DNA of 12,205 bases, taken from assembly GCA_002483425.1 (NCBI GenBank), contig DLHW01000054.1, positions 1 through 12,205 of the forward strand, written 5' to 3'. Below, piece by piece: positions 1 through 6,271 of the stretch. This stretch comes from Methylococcaceae bacterium UBA7658. Its GTDB lineage: Bacteria; Pseudomonadota; Gammaproteobacteria; Methylococcales; Methylomonadaceae. The notes under the pieces were generated by a model that was given only the letters and a program-made list of their open reading frames with translations, did no database searches and was not told the origin of the DNA. The translations under genes and the position numbers were made by a program. The number at the start of each line of letters is the position of its first letter. The first letter of the stretch is position 1.

Positions 1-16
1 TCTCCTGATAGTCTAG

Positions 17-169
17 AGCCTTGGCAAATGTACGTTAAATTGCGAGTTCGATGTCCGGTTTGAGTGGTGGGTTAAGTTAAAAACTTGGGTAATCCGCGTT
101 CCTGATGGTGGCAGTAGCGGAATGGAAATTAAATTCTGTCCTTTTTGCGGCACATCATTAAAAAACTAG
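17..169 (+). pseudogene. 3' part of a small CPxCG zinc-ribbon protein
   Basis: The frame is open from 17 to the TAG at 167-169, after an in-frame TAG at 14-16. It reads ...WVIRVPDGGSSGMEIKFC then PFCGTSLKN. The GGSS stretch followed by a C-terminal CPFCG is the pattern I associate with small DUF6980-like proteins, which end in a single CPWCG-type knuckle; this assignment is from memory and tentative. No ATG occurs in frame until 122, which would leave only 15 residues, so the gene is either cut by the window edge plus a frameshift or is a decayed copy. It is the only gene visible in cassette C1 and is followed by about 100 non-coding bases before the attC site. Confidence 0.4.
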
Positions 170-273
170 CTCAAAATGGGATTACACTGTAAGTCAAATG
201 CATCTGTATATTTCAACCAAAATATGCATAACAGTTTTTACAAGAGGCGTTCCGTGGGTTTAACAATTTTTCG

Positions 274-396
274 GCCTAACATGGCAGTCAAAGGGACGCG
301 CCGGACGCAGGCGTTTTTAAAGGTTGGTAGTTTATTTGGGTTCGTCGGCTTCGATTTAGGCCATCAACCGGCGCGCCCCTTAGCTCTACGTTAGGC
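274..396 (+). repeat. attC: attC site 1
   Basis: R'' GCCTAAC at 274-280 and R' GTTAGGC at 390-396 frame a 123-bp imperfect palindrome. Inner arms GGGACGCGCCGG and CCGGCGCGCCCC pair. This belongs to the subtype with GGCAGTCAAAGGGACGCGCC in the left arm, shared almost base for base with sites 6 and 9. A 72-residue frame reading through it is attC sequence, not a gene. Confidence 0.93.
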
Positions 397-432
397 TACA
401 GTAATTGGTTTACTCACAGGAGGAATAACATT

Positions 433-900
433 ATGTCAAGCTCTATCCGCACCTGTCTCTGGTTCCGCGACGGACGAGGCCTTGAGGCCGCAGAATTCTA
501 CTGCTCACTAATCCCAGGAAGCCGGGTCGAGACGACCTTCTCTGGCGATGCCGGGCATGGCACTTTTTCGGTAATCGACTTCTCGCTGGGCGGGGTGCCT
601 TACCAAATTCTCGACGCCGGGCCGATGTTCACTCTGACAGAAGCGGTTTCGATCTCGGTCGCGACTGACGATCAAGCCGAGTCCGATCGGTTAAATACTG
701 CCTTGACCGCGAATGGCGGTGAACAAAGTCACTGCGGTTGGCTAAAGGATCGCTACGGGGTCTCGTGGCAGATTTTCCCGAAGCGGCTGACAGAATTGAC
801 GACCAGTGCTGACAAGGAGGTGTCTGCCAAGGCGATGAAGGCGATGATGAAACAGATGAAAATCGACATTTACGAAATCGAAGCGGCAGTTCGTGATTAG
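433..900 (+). CDS. VOC superfamily protein, PhnB / 3-dmu-9_3-mt type
   Basis: This 155-residue protein belongs to the vicinal-oxygen-chelate fold, in the PhnB-like branch (Pfam 3-demethylubiquinone-9 3-methyltransferase domain, a misleading name since most members have no proven methyltransferase activity). Visible hallmarks are CLWFRDG followed by EAAEFYCSLIPGS (residues 8-30), and CGWLKDRYGVSWQIFP at 101-116, followed by an amphipathic C-terminal helix with the AMMKQMKIDI pattern. Length is normal for the family. The start is fixed by AGGAGG at 418-423, nine bases before the ATG. It is the sole gene of cassette C2 and is intact. GC content looks higher than in neighbours such as C6 and C9, consistent with a different source. 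Substrate unknown; glyoxalase-like binding of a small metabolite is only a family-level expectation. Confidence 0.9.
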   Translation: MSSSIRTCLWFRDGRGLEAAEFYCSLIPGSRVETTFSGDAGHGTFSVIDFSLGGVPYQILDAGPMFTLTEAVSISVATDDQAESDRLNTALTANGGEQSHCGWLKDRYGVSWQIFPKRLTELTTSADKEVSAKAMKAMMKQMKIDIYEIEAAVRD

Positions 901-907
901 AAGTCCA

Positions 908-1030
908 GCCTAACATTGCGCTCAAGCGGGACGCGCCTTATCGTGGCGGTTTTGGAGGTTTGTGTTTTTCCGGCTTCGGTGACTTCGCCAGTCTCCCGTG
1001 GAAGGCGCGCCCCTTAGCTTTACGTTAGGC
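908..1030 (+). repeat. attC: attC site 2
   Basis: R'' GCCTAAC 908-914, R' GTTAGGC 1024-1030, 123 bp. It carries the GCGCTCAAGCGGGACGCGCC left arm and GGCGCGCCCC right arm. Sites 2 to 5 share this subtype, including the GGCGGTTTTGGAGGTTTG interior or close variants. Confidence 0.93.
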
Positions 1031-1149
1031 TTTTTGTACAATCACTACAGTACAAGTCATTATTCTTAATATCGTTTTAGATTCATGAAGTATGGTACGA
1101 TTCTGTAACACCCACCCCTCAAGACGCTTAACCTGAAAGGAACGTAAGC

Positions 1150-3264
1150 ATGAAAACCACGCATCACGGCGGCTGCCCTCACGATTGTCCTGATACCTGT
1201 TCTATGGTGTACGAAGTTGAAGACGGTAAGCTCACAGGTGTTAAAGGTAATCCTGATCACCCAATGACGCGTGGTGGACTTTGCGTAAAGCTTAAGGATT
1301 ATGAAAAACGCCATTATCATCCTGATCGGCTTTTATACCCGATGCGGCGCACAGGTCCGAAAGGCGCCAATCAATTCGAGCGTATCAGTTGGGATGAAGC
1401 CTTGGATGAAATCGTCAACCGTTGGCAAGCGATCATCAGCGAGCACGGCGCACAGGCGATTGTTCCTTACAGTTATTTGGGCAACCAAGGTTTGGTGCAT
1501 GGGCTGAACGGCGGAGATGCGTTTTTTAACCGTTTGGGCGCGACTGTTACCGAGCGGACATTTTGTGGTGAGGGTTCTAGTACCGCTTGGTTATTGACCG
1601 TGGGCCCAACGGCTGGTGTTGACCCAGAAAGTTTCATCCATTCAAAACACATCATTATCTGGGCTTGTAACTCAGTCAGCACCAATTTACATCATTGGCA
1701 TATCGTCAAGGAAGCGCAGAAAAAAGGCGCGAAAGTGGTGGTGATTGATGCCTATTCCTCGAAAACGGCGAAAGAAGCCGATTGGCATATTGTGCCTAAA
1801 CCGGGTACTGATGGTGCATTGGCGATGGCAATGATCCATACGATTATCGAAGAGGGCTTGGTCGATCAGGACTACGTAGATAATTACACCGTCGGCTTTG
1901 ATGAACTAAAAGAGCGTGCTAAAACCCGCACGCCTGAATGGGCGGCGGAGATTACTGGCATACCTGCCGACGTTATCCGTACATTAGCCCGTGAATATGC
2001 CACTGCCCAACCTTCAGCAATTCGTCTTGGCGTAGCATTGGAACGGCATAAAGGGGGCGGGCAAACTATCCGTGCAGTGAGTTGCTTGCCCGCTTTAACC
2101 GGTGCATGGCGACATGTCGGTGGTGGCGCGTTGCAGTTCCCAGTCTGGGAGCATCCATATAAATTTGATGTCATTTGTCGACCGGATTTGATTCCTAAAG
2201 GTACACGTGTTATCAATGCCTTGCAATTAGGCCGCGCCCTCACTGATGAACCACCCGCAGGTGCGCCGATCAAATCGCTGATGTGCTGGAATGCTAATCC
2301 GGTTACGCAAGCGCCCGAAACCGACAGAATTGTTCAAGGGTTACTTAACGAAGGTCTCTTTATGATTTCGGCGGAGCATTTTATTTCCGACACGGCTATG
2401 TATGCCGACATTTTGCTGCCCGCCGCAATGGGCGCAGAAATGGAAGACATGATTTTGTCTTGGGGGCATTTGTATTTGACCTATAACGCCAAATGCGTGG
2501 ATGCCCCTGGCGAAGCGCTGCCCAATAACGAAATTTTCCGTCGACTGGCGGCGCGACTCGGCTTTCAAGAAGCCAATTTCCATTGGTCTGACAGCGAATG
2601 TTTAGAGCATTATGTTGATTGGGCTGCGCCTGCTTGTGAAGGGATTGATTTGGCGTATTTGCGCGAACACGGGTTTGCACGGCTGAAAGTCGGCACAAAA
2701 GATGACCGTGCGCCGCACAAAGCAGGAAACTTTCCGACCCCGTCCGGTAAATGCCAATTGAAAGCCGAAGGTGCAACTAATTTTGTCGCAGGCCCTTTTC
2801 GGCAAATGTATGAAGATTTTCAATCGGGCGAATTGCTTGACCCATTACCAGATTATGTTGCTTCCAGAGAAAGCGTTGCCACCAACTCTGAGCTGGCAAA
2901 AAAATATCCACTCAGCATAATATCGCCTAAAAGCCACGGCTTCCTGAATTCTTGCTACGCGAATATGGTGCAAAAAATCAAAGGCCAAGGCGAGCAATTT
3001 GTATTAATGAATATCGCTGATGCCGATGAGCGCGGTATTAAACACGGCGATAAAGTAAGGGTTTTCAATGACCGTGGCGCTTTTGAAGGTGATGCTCGCA
3101 TCACCGATGACGTTAATCAGGGTTTAATCATCGCGACACTGGGTTATTGGCGGCAATTAAATACTGGCACGGTTAATAGTATCAGTTCAGCAGAATTTGC
3201 GAACATGGGAAATGCACCGTCATTTTCAGATAACTTAGTACAGGTGGTAGCCGTTCAAGCTTGA
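1150..3264 (+). CDS. Molybdopterin-dependent oxidoreductase (DMSO reductase superfamily)
   Basis: The product is a 704-residue catalytic subunit of the bis-MGD molybdoenzyme superfamily. It opens with an [4Fe-4S] motif C9-x3-C13-x3-C17-x27-C45 (CPHDCPDTC ... RGGLC), then the typical FERISWDEALDEI segment (77-88), WACNSVSTN (171-179), GTDGALAMAM (219-228), YADILLPA near 418-425 and a C-terminal molybdopterin-dinucleotide-binding domain (from about 600: SPKSHGFLNS, then GIKHGDKVRVFNDRGAF). C139 in RTFCGEGSS is a candidate molybdenum ligand, by position only. There is no twin-arginine signal or membrane segment, so it is probably cytoplasmic. AAAGGAA at 1136-1142 is seven bases before the ATG. 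No partner iron-sulfur or membrane-anchor subunit and no cofactor gene lies in the cassette, so electron partners must come from elsewhere. Substrate is not predictable. At 2.4 kb the cassette is unusually long. Confidence 0.93.
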   Translation: MKTTHHGGCPHDCPDTCSMVYEVEDGKLTGVKGNPDHPMTRGGLCVKLKDYEKRHYHPDRLLYPMRRTGPKGANQFERISWDEALDEIVNRWQAIISEHGAQAIVPYSYLGNQGLVHGLNGGDAFFNRLGATVTERTFCGEGSSTAWLLTVGPTAGVDPESFIHSKHIIIWACNSVSTNLHHWHIVKEAQKKGAKVVVIDAYSSKTAKEADWHIVPKPGTDGALAMAMIHTIIEEGLVDQDYVDNYTVGFDELKERAKTRTPEWAAEITGIPADVIRTLAREYATAQPSAIRLGVALERHKGGGQTIRAVSCLPALTGAWRHVGGGALQFPVWEHPYKFDVICRPDLIPKGTRVINALQLGRALTDEPPAGAPIKSLMCWNANPVTQAPETDRIVQGLLNEGLFMISAEHFISDTAMYADILLPAAMGAEMEDMILSWGHLYLTYNAKCVDAPGEALPNNEIFRRLAARLGFQEANFHWSDSECLEHYVDWAAPACEGIDLAYLREHGFARLKVGTKDDRAPHKAGNFPTPSGKCQLKAEGATNFVAGPFRQMYEDFQSGELLDPLPDYVASRESVATNSELAKKYPLSIISPKSHGFLNSCYANMVQKIKGQGEQFVLMNIADADERGIKHGDKVRVFNDRGAFEGDARITDDVNQGLIIATLGYWRQLNTGTVNSISSAEFANMGNAPSFSDNLVQVVAVQA

Positions 3265-3324
3265 GGTTTATGGTTAAGTGGTATTTTGTTCGGGGTATGT
3301 TTGGTCGCTGTGCATAATTTGGCG

Positions 3325-3448
3325 GCCTAACATTACGCTCAAACGGGACGCGCCTTTTCGGGGCGGTTTTGAAGGTTTGTTGTTTTTTGGGCTTCGGTGG
3401 CTTCGTCAATCGTCCTTGATAGGCGCGCCCCTTAGCTCTACGTTAGGC
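3325..3448 (+). repeat. attC: attC site 3
   Basis: R'' GCCTAAC 3325-3331, R' GTTAGGC 3442-3448, 124 bp, same subtype as site 2 (ACGCTCAAACGGGACGCGCC left arm). It closes the long molybdoenzyme cassette. Confidence 0.93.
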
Positions 3449-3485
3449 ATAAAACTAATCGTAATTTACCCAAAGGAGATCAGGT

Positions 3486-3830
3486 ATGAATCATAAAGGT
3501 AGTTGCCATTGCGGGCAAATCAAATTTGAAGTTCAAGGCACATTCGATTCTGCAATGGAATGCAATTGCTCTCATTGCAGTCGAAAAGGTTATTTATTAT
3601 GGTTTGTGCCTAGGTCGCAGCTCACCCTGCAATCATCAGAGGCGTTGTTGTCTACTTACACATTTAACAAGCACGTTATCAAGCATCATTTCTGCCCCAC
3701 ATGCGGCTGCGCTCCTTTCGGTTTTGGCATTTTTGAAGGTGCTGAAATGGCAGCAGTCAATATCCGCTGCCTAGAAGATGTCGAGTTATCCTCCATCAAG
3801 CGAGAATTCGTAGATGGGCGCTCACTTTAA
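3486..3830 (+). CDS. GFA family zinc protein (CENP-V/GFA domain)
   Basis: This 114-residue protein matches the glutathione-dependent formaldehyde-activating enzyme (GFA) family. It shows the zinc ligand pattern C7-H-C9-G near the N-terminus, C26-N-C28-x2-C31 in the second cluster, and C70-x2-C73 (HFCPTCGCAPFGFG), plus the TYTFNKHVIKHHFC lead-in. The founding member binds glutathione and formaldehyde, but most relatives have no shown activity, so the function should be read as a GFA-fold zinc protein with a possible role in small-molecule detoxification. AAGGAG at 3473-3478, seven bases before the ATG, fixes the start. It is the only gene of cassette C4 and appears intact and of normal, slightly short, family length. 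A frame overlapping it is a shadow. Confidence 0.9.
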   Translation: MNHKGSCHCGQIKFEVQGTFDSAMECNCSHCSRKGYLLWFVPRSQLTLQSSEALLSTYTFNKHVIKHHFCPTCGCAPFGFGIFEGAEMAAVNIRCLEDVELSSIKREFVDGRSL

Positions 3831-3840
3831 GGCCGCACAT

Positions 3841-3967
3841 GCCTAACATTACGCTCAAGCGGGATGCGTCTTTTCTGGGCGGTTTTGGAGGTTTGTTATT
3901 TTTCCAGCTTCGGTGGCTTCGCCAATTTTCCGTGACAGGCGCGCCCCCCCTTGGCTCTACGTTAGGA
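3841..3967 (+). repeat. attC: attC site 4
   Basis: R'' GCCTAAC 3841-3847, R' GTTAGGA 3961-3967, 127 bp, the longest site here owing to a run of seven C in the right arm (GGCGCGCCCCCCC). The last R' base is A, so the following cassette C5 begins TTAGGA. C5's own R'' is GCCTAAC, not the TCCTAAC that would be complementary, so one base has changed since C5 was formed. Confidence 0.9.
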
Positions 3968-3986
3968 CGCTTAAACTGGAGCACCC

Positions 3987-4529
3987 ATGAAATTCGGTTA
4001 CACGATCATTTACGTCCCCGATGTCTCAGCATCGCTCGATTTCTTTGAAAAAGCGTTTGGTTTCTCTCGTCGCTTTCTTCATGAGTCCAATGATTATGGC
4101 GAACTTGATACAGGGGAAACCACCCTTGCTTTTGCGTCACATGAACTGGGAGAAATGAACCTGCCTTCTGGGTTTGTTACTGCAAGCTCATCAGCGAAGC
4201 CACTTGGTTGTGAAGTGGCGTTTGTTACTTCGGAAGTTATAGATGCCCATGCTACTGCCCTATCTGCAGGTGCTGCCGAGGTCAAAGCTCCCGAAACCAA
4301 ACCGTGGGGGCAAGTTGTGTCGTATGTTCGCTGCCCAGATGGCATTCTTGTCGAGCTATGCTCTCCTAGTAGGTGGTTAAATCGCTGCCTAACATGTCGC
4401 TCAAGCGGGACGCGCCTTTTCGTGGCGGTTTTGACGGTTTGTTGTTTTTTCGGCTTCGGCGGCTTCGTTAAAATCCATGTACGCGGCGCGCCCCTTAGTT
4501 TTACATTAGGCTCAAATGACTGCACATGA
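3987..4529 (+). CDS. VOC family protein reading through its attC (lost stop)
   Basis: The first about 127 residues are a glyoxalase/bleomycin-resistance (VOC) domain: MKFGYTIIYVPDVSASLDFF, then GFSRRFLHES, ELDTGETTLAFASHE, ALSAGAAEVKAPETKPWGQ and YVRCPDGILVELCSP. Family members usually end right after VELCSP. Here the frame continues for about 52 residues of translated attC (CLTCRSSGTRLF...) and stops at 4527-4529, inside the next gene. If one base were removed near 4368, the protein would end PVGG at the TAA at 4378-4380, which fits the family from memory; a one-base insertion is therefore likely. GGAG at 3978-3981 sits five bases before the ATG. The domain itself looks intact, so function may persist with a tail. 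Overlap with the C6 gene start at 4516 is 14 bases. Substrate unknown. Confidence 0.82.
   Translation: MKFGYTIIYVPDVSASLDFFEKAFGFSRRFLHESNDYGELDTGETTLAFASHELGEMNLPSGFVTASSSAKPLGCEVAFVTSEVIDAHATALSAGAAEVKAPETKPWGQVVSYVRCPDGILVELCSPSRWLNRCLTCRSSGTRLFVAVLTVCCFFGFGGFVKIHVRGAPLSFTLGSNDCT
4387..4511 (+). repeat. attC: attC site 5, R' core mutated (ATTAGGC)
   Basis: R'' GCCTAAC 4387-4393; the R' box at 4505-4511 reads ATTAGGC instead of GTTAGGC. The changed base is the G at the IntI crossover point. Otherwise the 125-bp site is a normal subtype-2 repeat (TCGCTCAAGCGGGACGCGCC left arm, GGCGCGCCCC right arm). The site lies inside the extended VOC reading frame. Confidence 0.9.
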
Positions 4530-4914
4530 TTCTTTCGAAGAATTACTTGCCGAAGCACTACAGTGTTTGGATAACGCTGCTAGAGACGTACGCTCAATTT
4601 CCGAATTGGATACAAATTCTGGCTTAAAAAAACTTGGAAGGGCGATAATGGAAATCTGGGAACTTAGAGAACAACTTCACAACATACGTCCCGATTTAAA
4701 GCCGAATTTTGTTGTTGAATATGAGCAAAACCCTGTGAGATATGATGCGCTTTCTGAAATTTCTAGAATAGCTCATCAATATGAGGAGTTAGGCGACTAT
4801 AAAAACGCCAAAATCAAATTCAATGAGCTTTGTTCTAGCGCGATTTCTGGGTATTTTTGCATGGTTGGTGAGGCTGGTTTGTACCGTATTTTTAATAAGG
4901 ACACTCATGCCTAA
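4516..4914 (+). CDS. Hypothetical helical cassette protein
   Basis: I do not recognise this 132-residue protein. It is predicted mostly alpha-helical and acidic in its first half (FEELLAEALQCLDNAARDV, then LKKLGRAIMEIWELREQL), with no signal peptide, membrane segment or obvious catalytic motif. Its second half (SEISRIAHQYEELGDYKNAKI) loosely resembles a TPR-like helical pair, which is only an impression. It fills cassette C6 almost exactly: the ATG is four bases after the R' box (4505-4511) and the stop TAA is the TAA within the next R'' box GCCTAAC. There is no Shine-Dalgarno other than the AGG inside the R' box itself (4508-4510), six bases... upstream of the ATG counting from 4510 is five. 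The upstream VOC frame overlaps the start, so coupled translation is possible. Relatively AT-rich. Confidence 0.75.
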   Translation: MTAHDSFEELLAEALQCLDNAARDVRSISELDTNSGLKKLGRAIMEIWELREQLHNIRPDLKPNFVVEYEQNPVRYDALSEISRIAHQYEELGDYKNAKIKFNELCSSAISGYFCMVGEAGLYRIFNKDTHA

Positions 4915-5031
4915 CATGGCAGTCAAAGGGACGCGCCGGACGCAGGCGGTTTTAAAGGTTTCCAGTTTATTTGGGTTCGTCGGCTTCGGTTTAGTTCTGC
5001 AACCGGCGCGCCCCTTACTTTTACGTTAGGC
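4909..5031 (+). repeat. attC: attC site 6
   Basis: R'' GCCTAAC 4909-4915 (containing the stop codon of the preceding gene), R' GTTAGGC 5025-5031, 123 bp, near-identical to site 1 (GGCAGTCAAAGGGACGCGCC left arm, GGACGCAGGCG follows). Confidence 0.93.
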
Positions 5032-5039
5032 TTTATATT

Positions 5040-5204
5040 GTGAACAATCGAATCTCGCCCGTAATCCTGATAACGGGGGGCGTTAGTTTCGATCACCATG
5101 TTCTTTGGTGGTATCCTGCACAGGTTGGATTTGACCAAGATATAGAAAAGGACATTGAAGCCATAGGACAACTTTATTACGTTAATTTTGGAATACAAAC
5201 ATGA
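5040..5204 (+). CDS. Possible small GTG-started ORF coupled to the next gene
   Basis: A 54-codon frame begins GTG nine bases after the R' box and ends TGA at 5202-5204, overlapping the ATG of the next gene in the classical ATGA arrangement. It reads (M)NNRISPVILITGGVSFDH, then HVLWWYPAQVGFDQDIEKD, then IEAIGQLYYVNFGIQT. The tryptophan/tyrosine-rich centre and the acidic stretch look protein-like, and no stop interrupts it. The only SD-like bases are the TTAGG of the R' box (5026-5030). I recognise no family. Support is the four-base overlap and its exact fit between attC and the next gene; against it are the GTG start and weak ribosome site. It could also be an N-terminal remnant of a frameshifted gene. 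Confidence 0.45.
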   Translation: MNNRISPVILITGGVSFDHHVLWWYPAQVGFDQDIEKDIEAIGQLYYVNFGIQT

Positions 5205-6028
5205 CGCAATCCTTACCCTCCATCCAAAGCGTACGCGGCCCGTTTTTCTACTACCCTTTGCCGCAAGGTTGGATTGTCGGCGAACAAGGGAACTTTGCCT
5301 TTACTATGAACGCCCCGAATCGTTCGGCAGCCGTATGGAACTCCGGTATGTCCGGATGGATGTATCCACTGACGCCAGAAGTCTTCGCAACTGAGAAATT
5401 TGTAGACATGTGTCGATGTGTCGGCATTACTGTCAGTAATCTAAGCGTATTGGGTTCTGGGTCAATTCAGCCTTTGCCAGGCTACACGCACGCTGCAGCT
5501 ATGGAATTAGTTTGTACGCTAACGGGAAATGGAACGATGAATATGCGAGCCGCAGTTTTCTCGCATGTTGCTAACACATATAATCGGTCTGATGCGTGCT
5601 TTACAATTGGATTCGCCAATGCTGATATGTGGGATTCTTACATCTCATGGCTTCCTGCCATTGCAGCTCAGGTGGTCAATATCGGCCCGAATCCCTATGG
5701 CAGAACAGGCATGTCCATGGCAATCTCAGAAATAGGTATTCGGGATAATTTAGCGTTCCAGGATTACCTACGCTGGTCGCAGCAGAATTGGGCTGGCGTA
5801 CAAGCAGATAGAGATGCGTCATTCAACTTCCAACACAGCCAAAACGACCCAACGCTCACTGGTCAACAATGGTACACAAATCCTTACGGCTACCCTGCCC
5901 AGCGGCTTGCATCAGGTATTACCCACTGGATGAATCGCGACGGCCGTGTTCAGAGCAGCTATGACCCTAGTTTTGATCCAAATACGCCATTAGACCCTAA
6001 TTGGACTCGTATGACTTCTCAGGACTAA
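5201..6028 (+). CDS. Hypothetical protein, 275 residues
   Basis: I do not recognise this protein. It is rich in aromatic residues, Asn and Met and has no clear signal peptide or membrane helix. The N-terminus PFFYYPLPQGWIVGEQGNF suggests a compact beta domain (about residues 12-60), the centre (about 95-180) contains MELVCTLTGNGTMNMRAAVF and SDACFTIGFANADMWDSYISW, and the C-terminus has a polar Asp/Pro-rich tail (WMNRDGRVQSSYDPSFDPN). Three cysteines lie at C71, C73 and C110, with another near 137. The ATG overlaps the stop of a small upstream frame (ATGA), so it may be translationally coupled; otherwise the only SD is a weak TTTGGAA at 5187-5193. It is the main gene of cassette C7 and is uninterrupted. 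Function unknown; a cytoplasmic enzyme or effector-like protein are both possible. Confidence 0.82.
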   Translation: MTQSLPSIQSVRGPFFYYPLPQGWIVGEQGNFAFTMNAPNRSAAVWNSGMSGWMYPLTPEVFATEKFVDMCRCVGITVSNLSVLGSGSIQPLPGYTHAAAMELVCTLTGNGTMNMRAAVFSHVANTYNRSDACFTIGFANADMWDSYISWLPAIAAQVVNIGPNPYGRTGMSMAISEIGIRDNLAFQDYLRWSQQNWAGVQADRDASFNFQHSQNDPTLTGQQWYTNPYGYPAQRLASGITHWMNRDGRVQSSYDPSFDPNTPLDPNWTRMTSQD

Positions 6029-6105
6029 CTTACGTAAAGCCAAGGCCGTTAGCGTAATAACCAACGATCAGTGAGCCGAATGTTTTTCAAGTCGTTCTTT
6101 GTCTG

Positions 6106-6228
6106 GCCTAACATGGCAGTCAAAGGGACGCGCCGACCGTAGGCGCTTTTTAAGGTTAGTGGTTTTTTCGGGTTCGTCGGCTTTGGTTTAGCCTTGCACC
6201 CGGCGCGCCCCTTACTTTTACGTTAGAC
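6106..6228 (+). repeat. attC: attC site 7
   Basis: R'' GCCTAAC 6106-6112, R' GTTAGAC 6222-6228, 123 bp. It has the GGCAGTCAAAGGGACGCGCC left arm of site 1 but CGACCGTAGGCGCTTTTTA inside, shared with truncated site 14. The TTAGAC of R' belongs to the following cassette C8 and is exactly complementary to C8's own R'' GTCTAAC. Confidence 0.92.
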
Positions 6229-6271
6229 ATTGCTCATTAGCACACCATCAGAACTAAAAGGAGGAATGAAC

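Noticed and set aside
176..394. 72-residue + frame, and similar frames at 4823-5029, 8354-8608 and 3278-3496
   Set aside because: They consist mainly of translated attC sequence (NMAVKGTRRTQA...ARPL.LR) and have no independent start signal; the similarity between them is the attC repeat, not a protein family.
1034..1101. Promoter for the molybdoenzyme gene (TTGTAC at 1034, TACGAT at 1096)
   Set aside because: The hexamers do not pair with a correctly spaced partner, so I could not support a cassette promoter.
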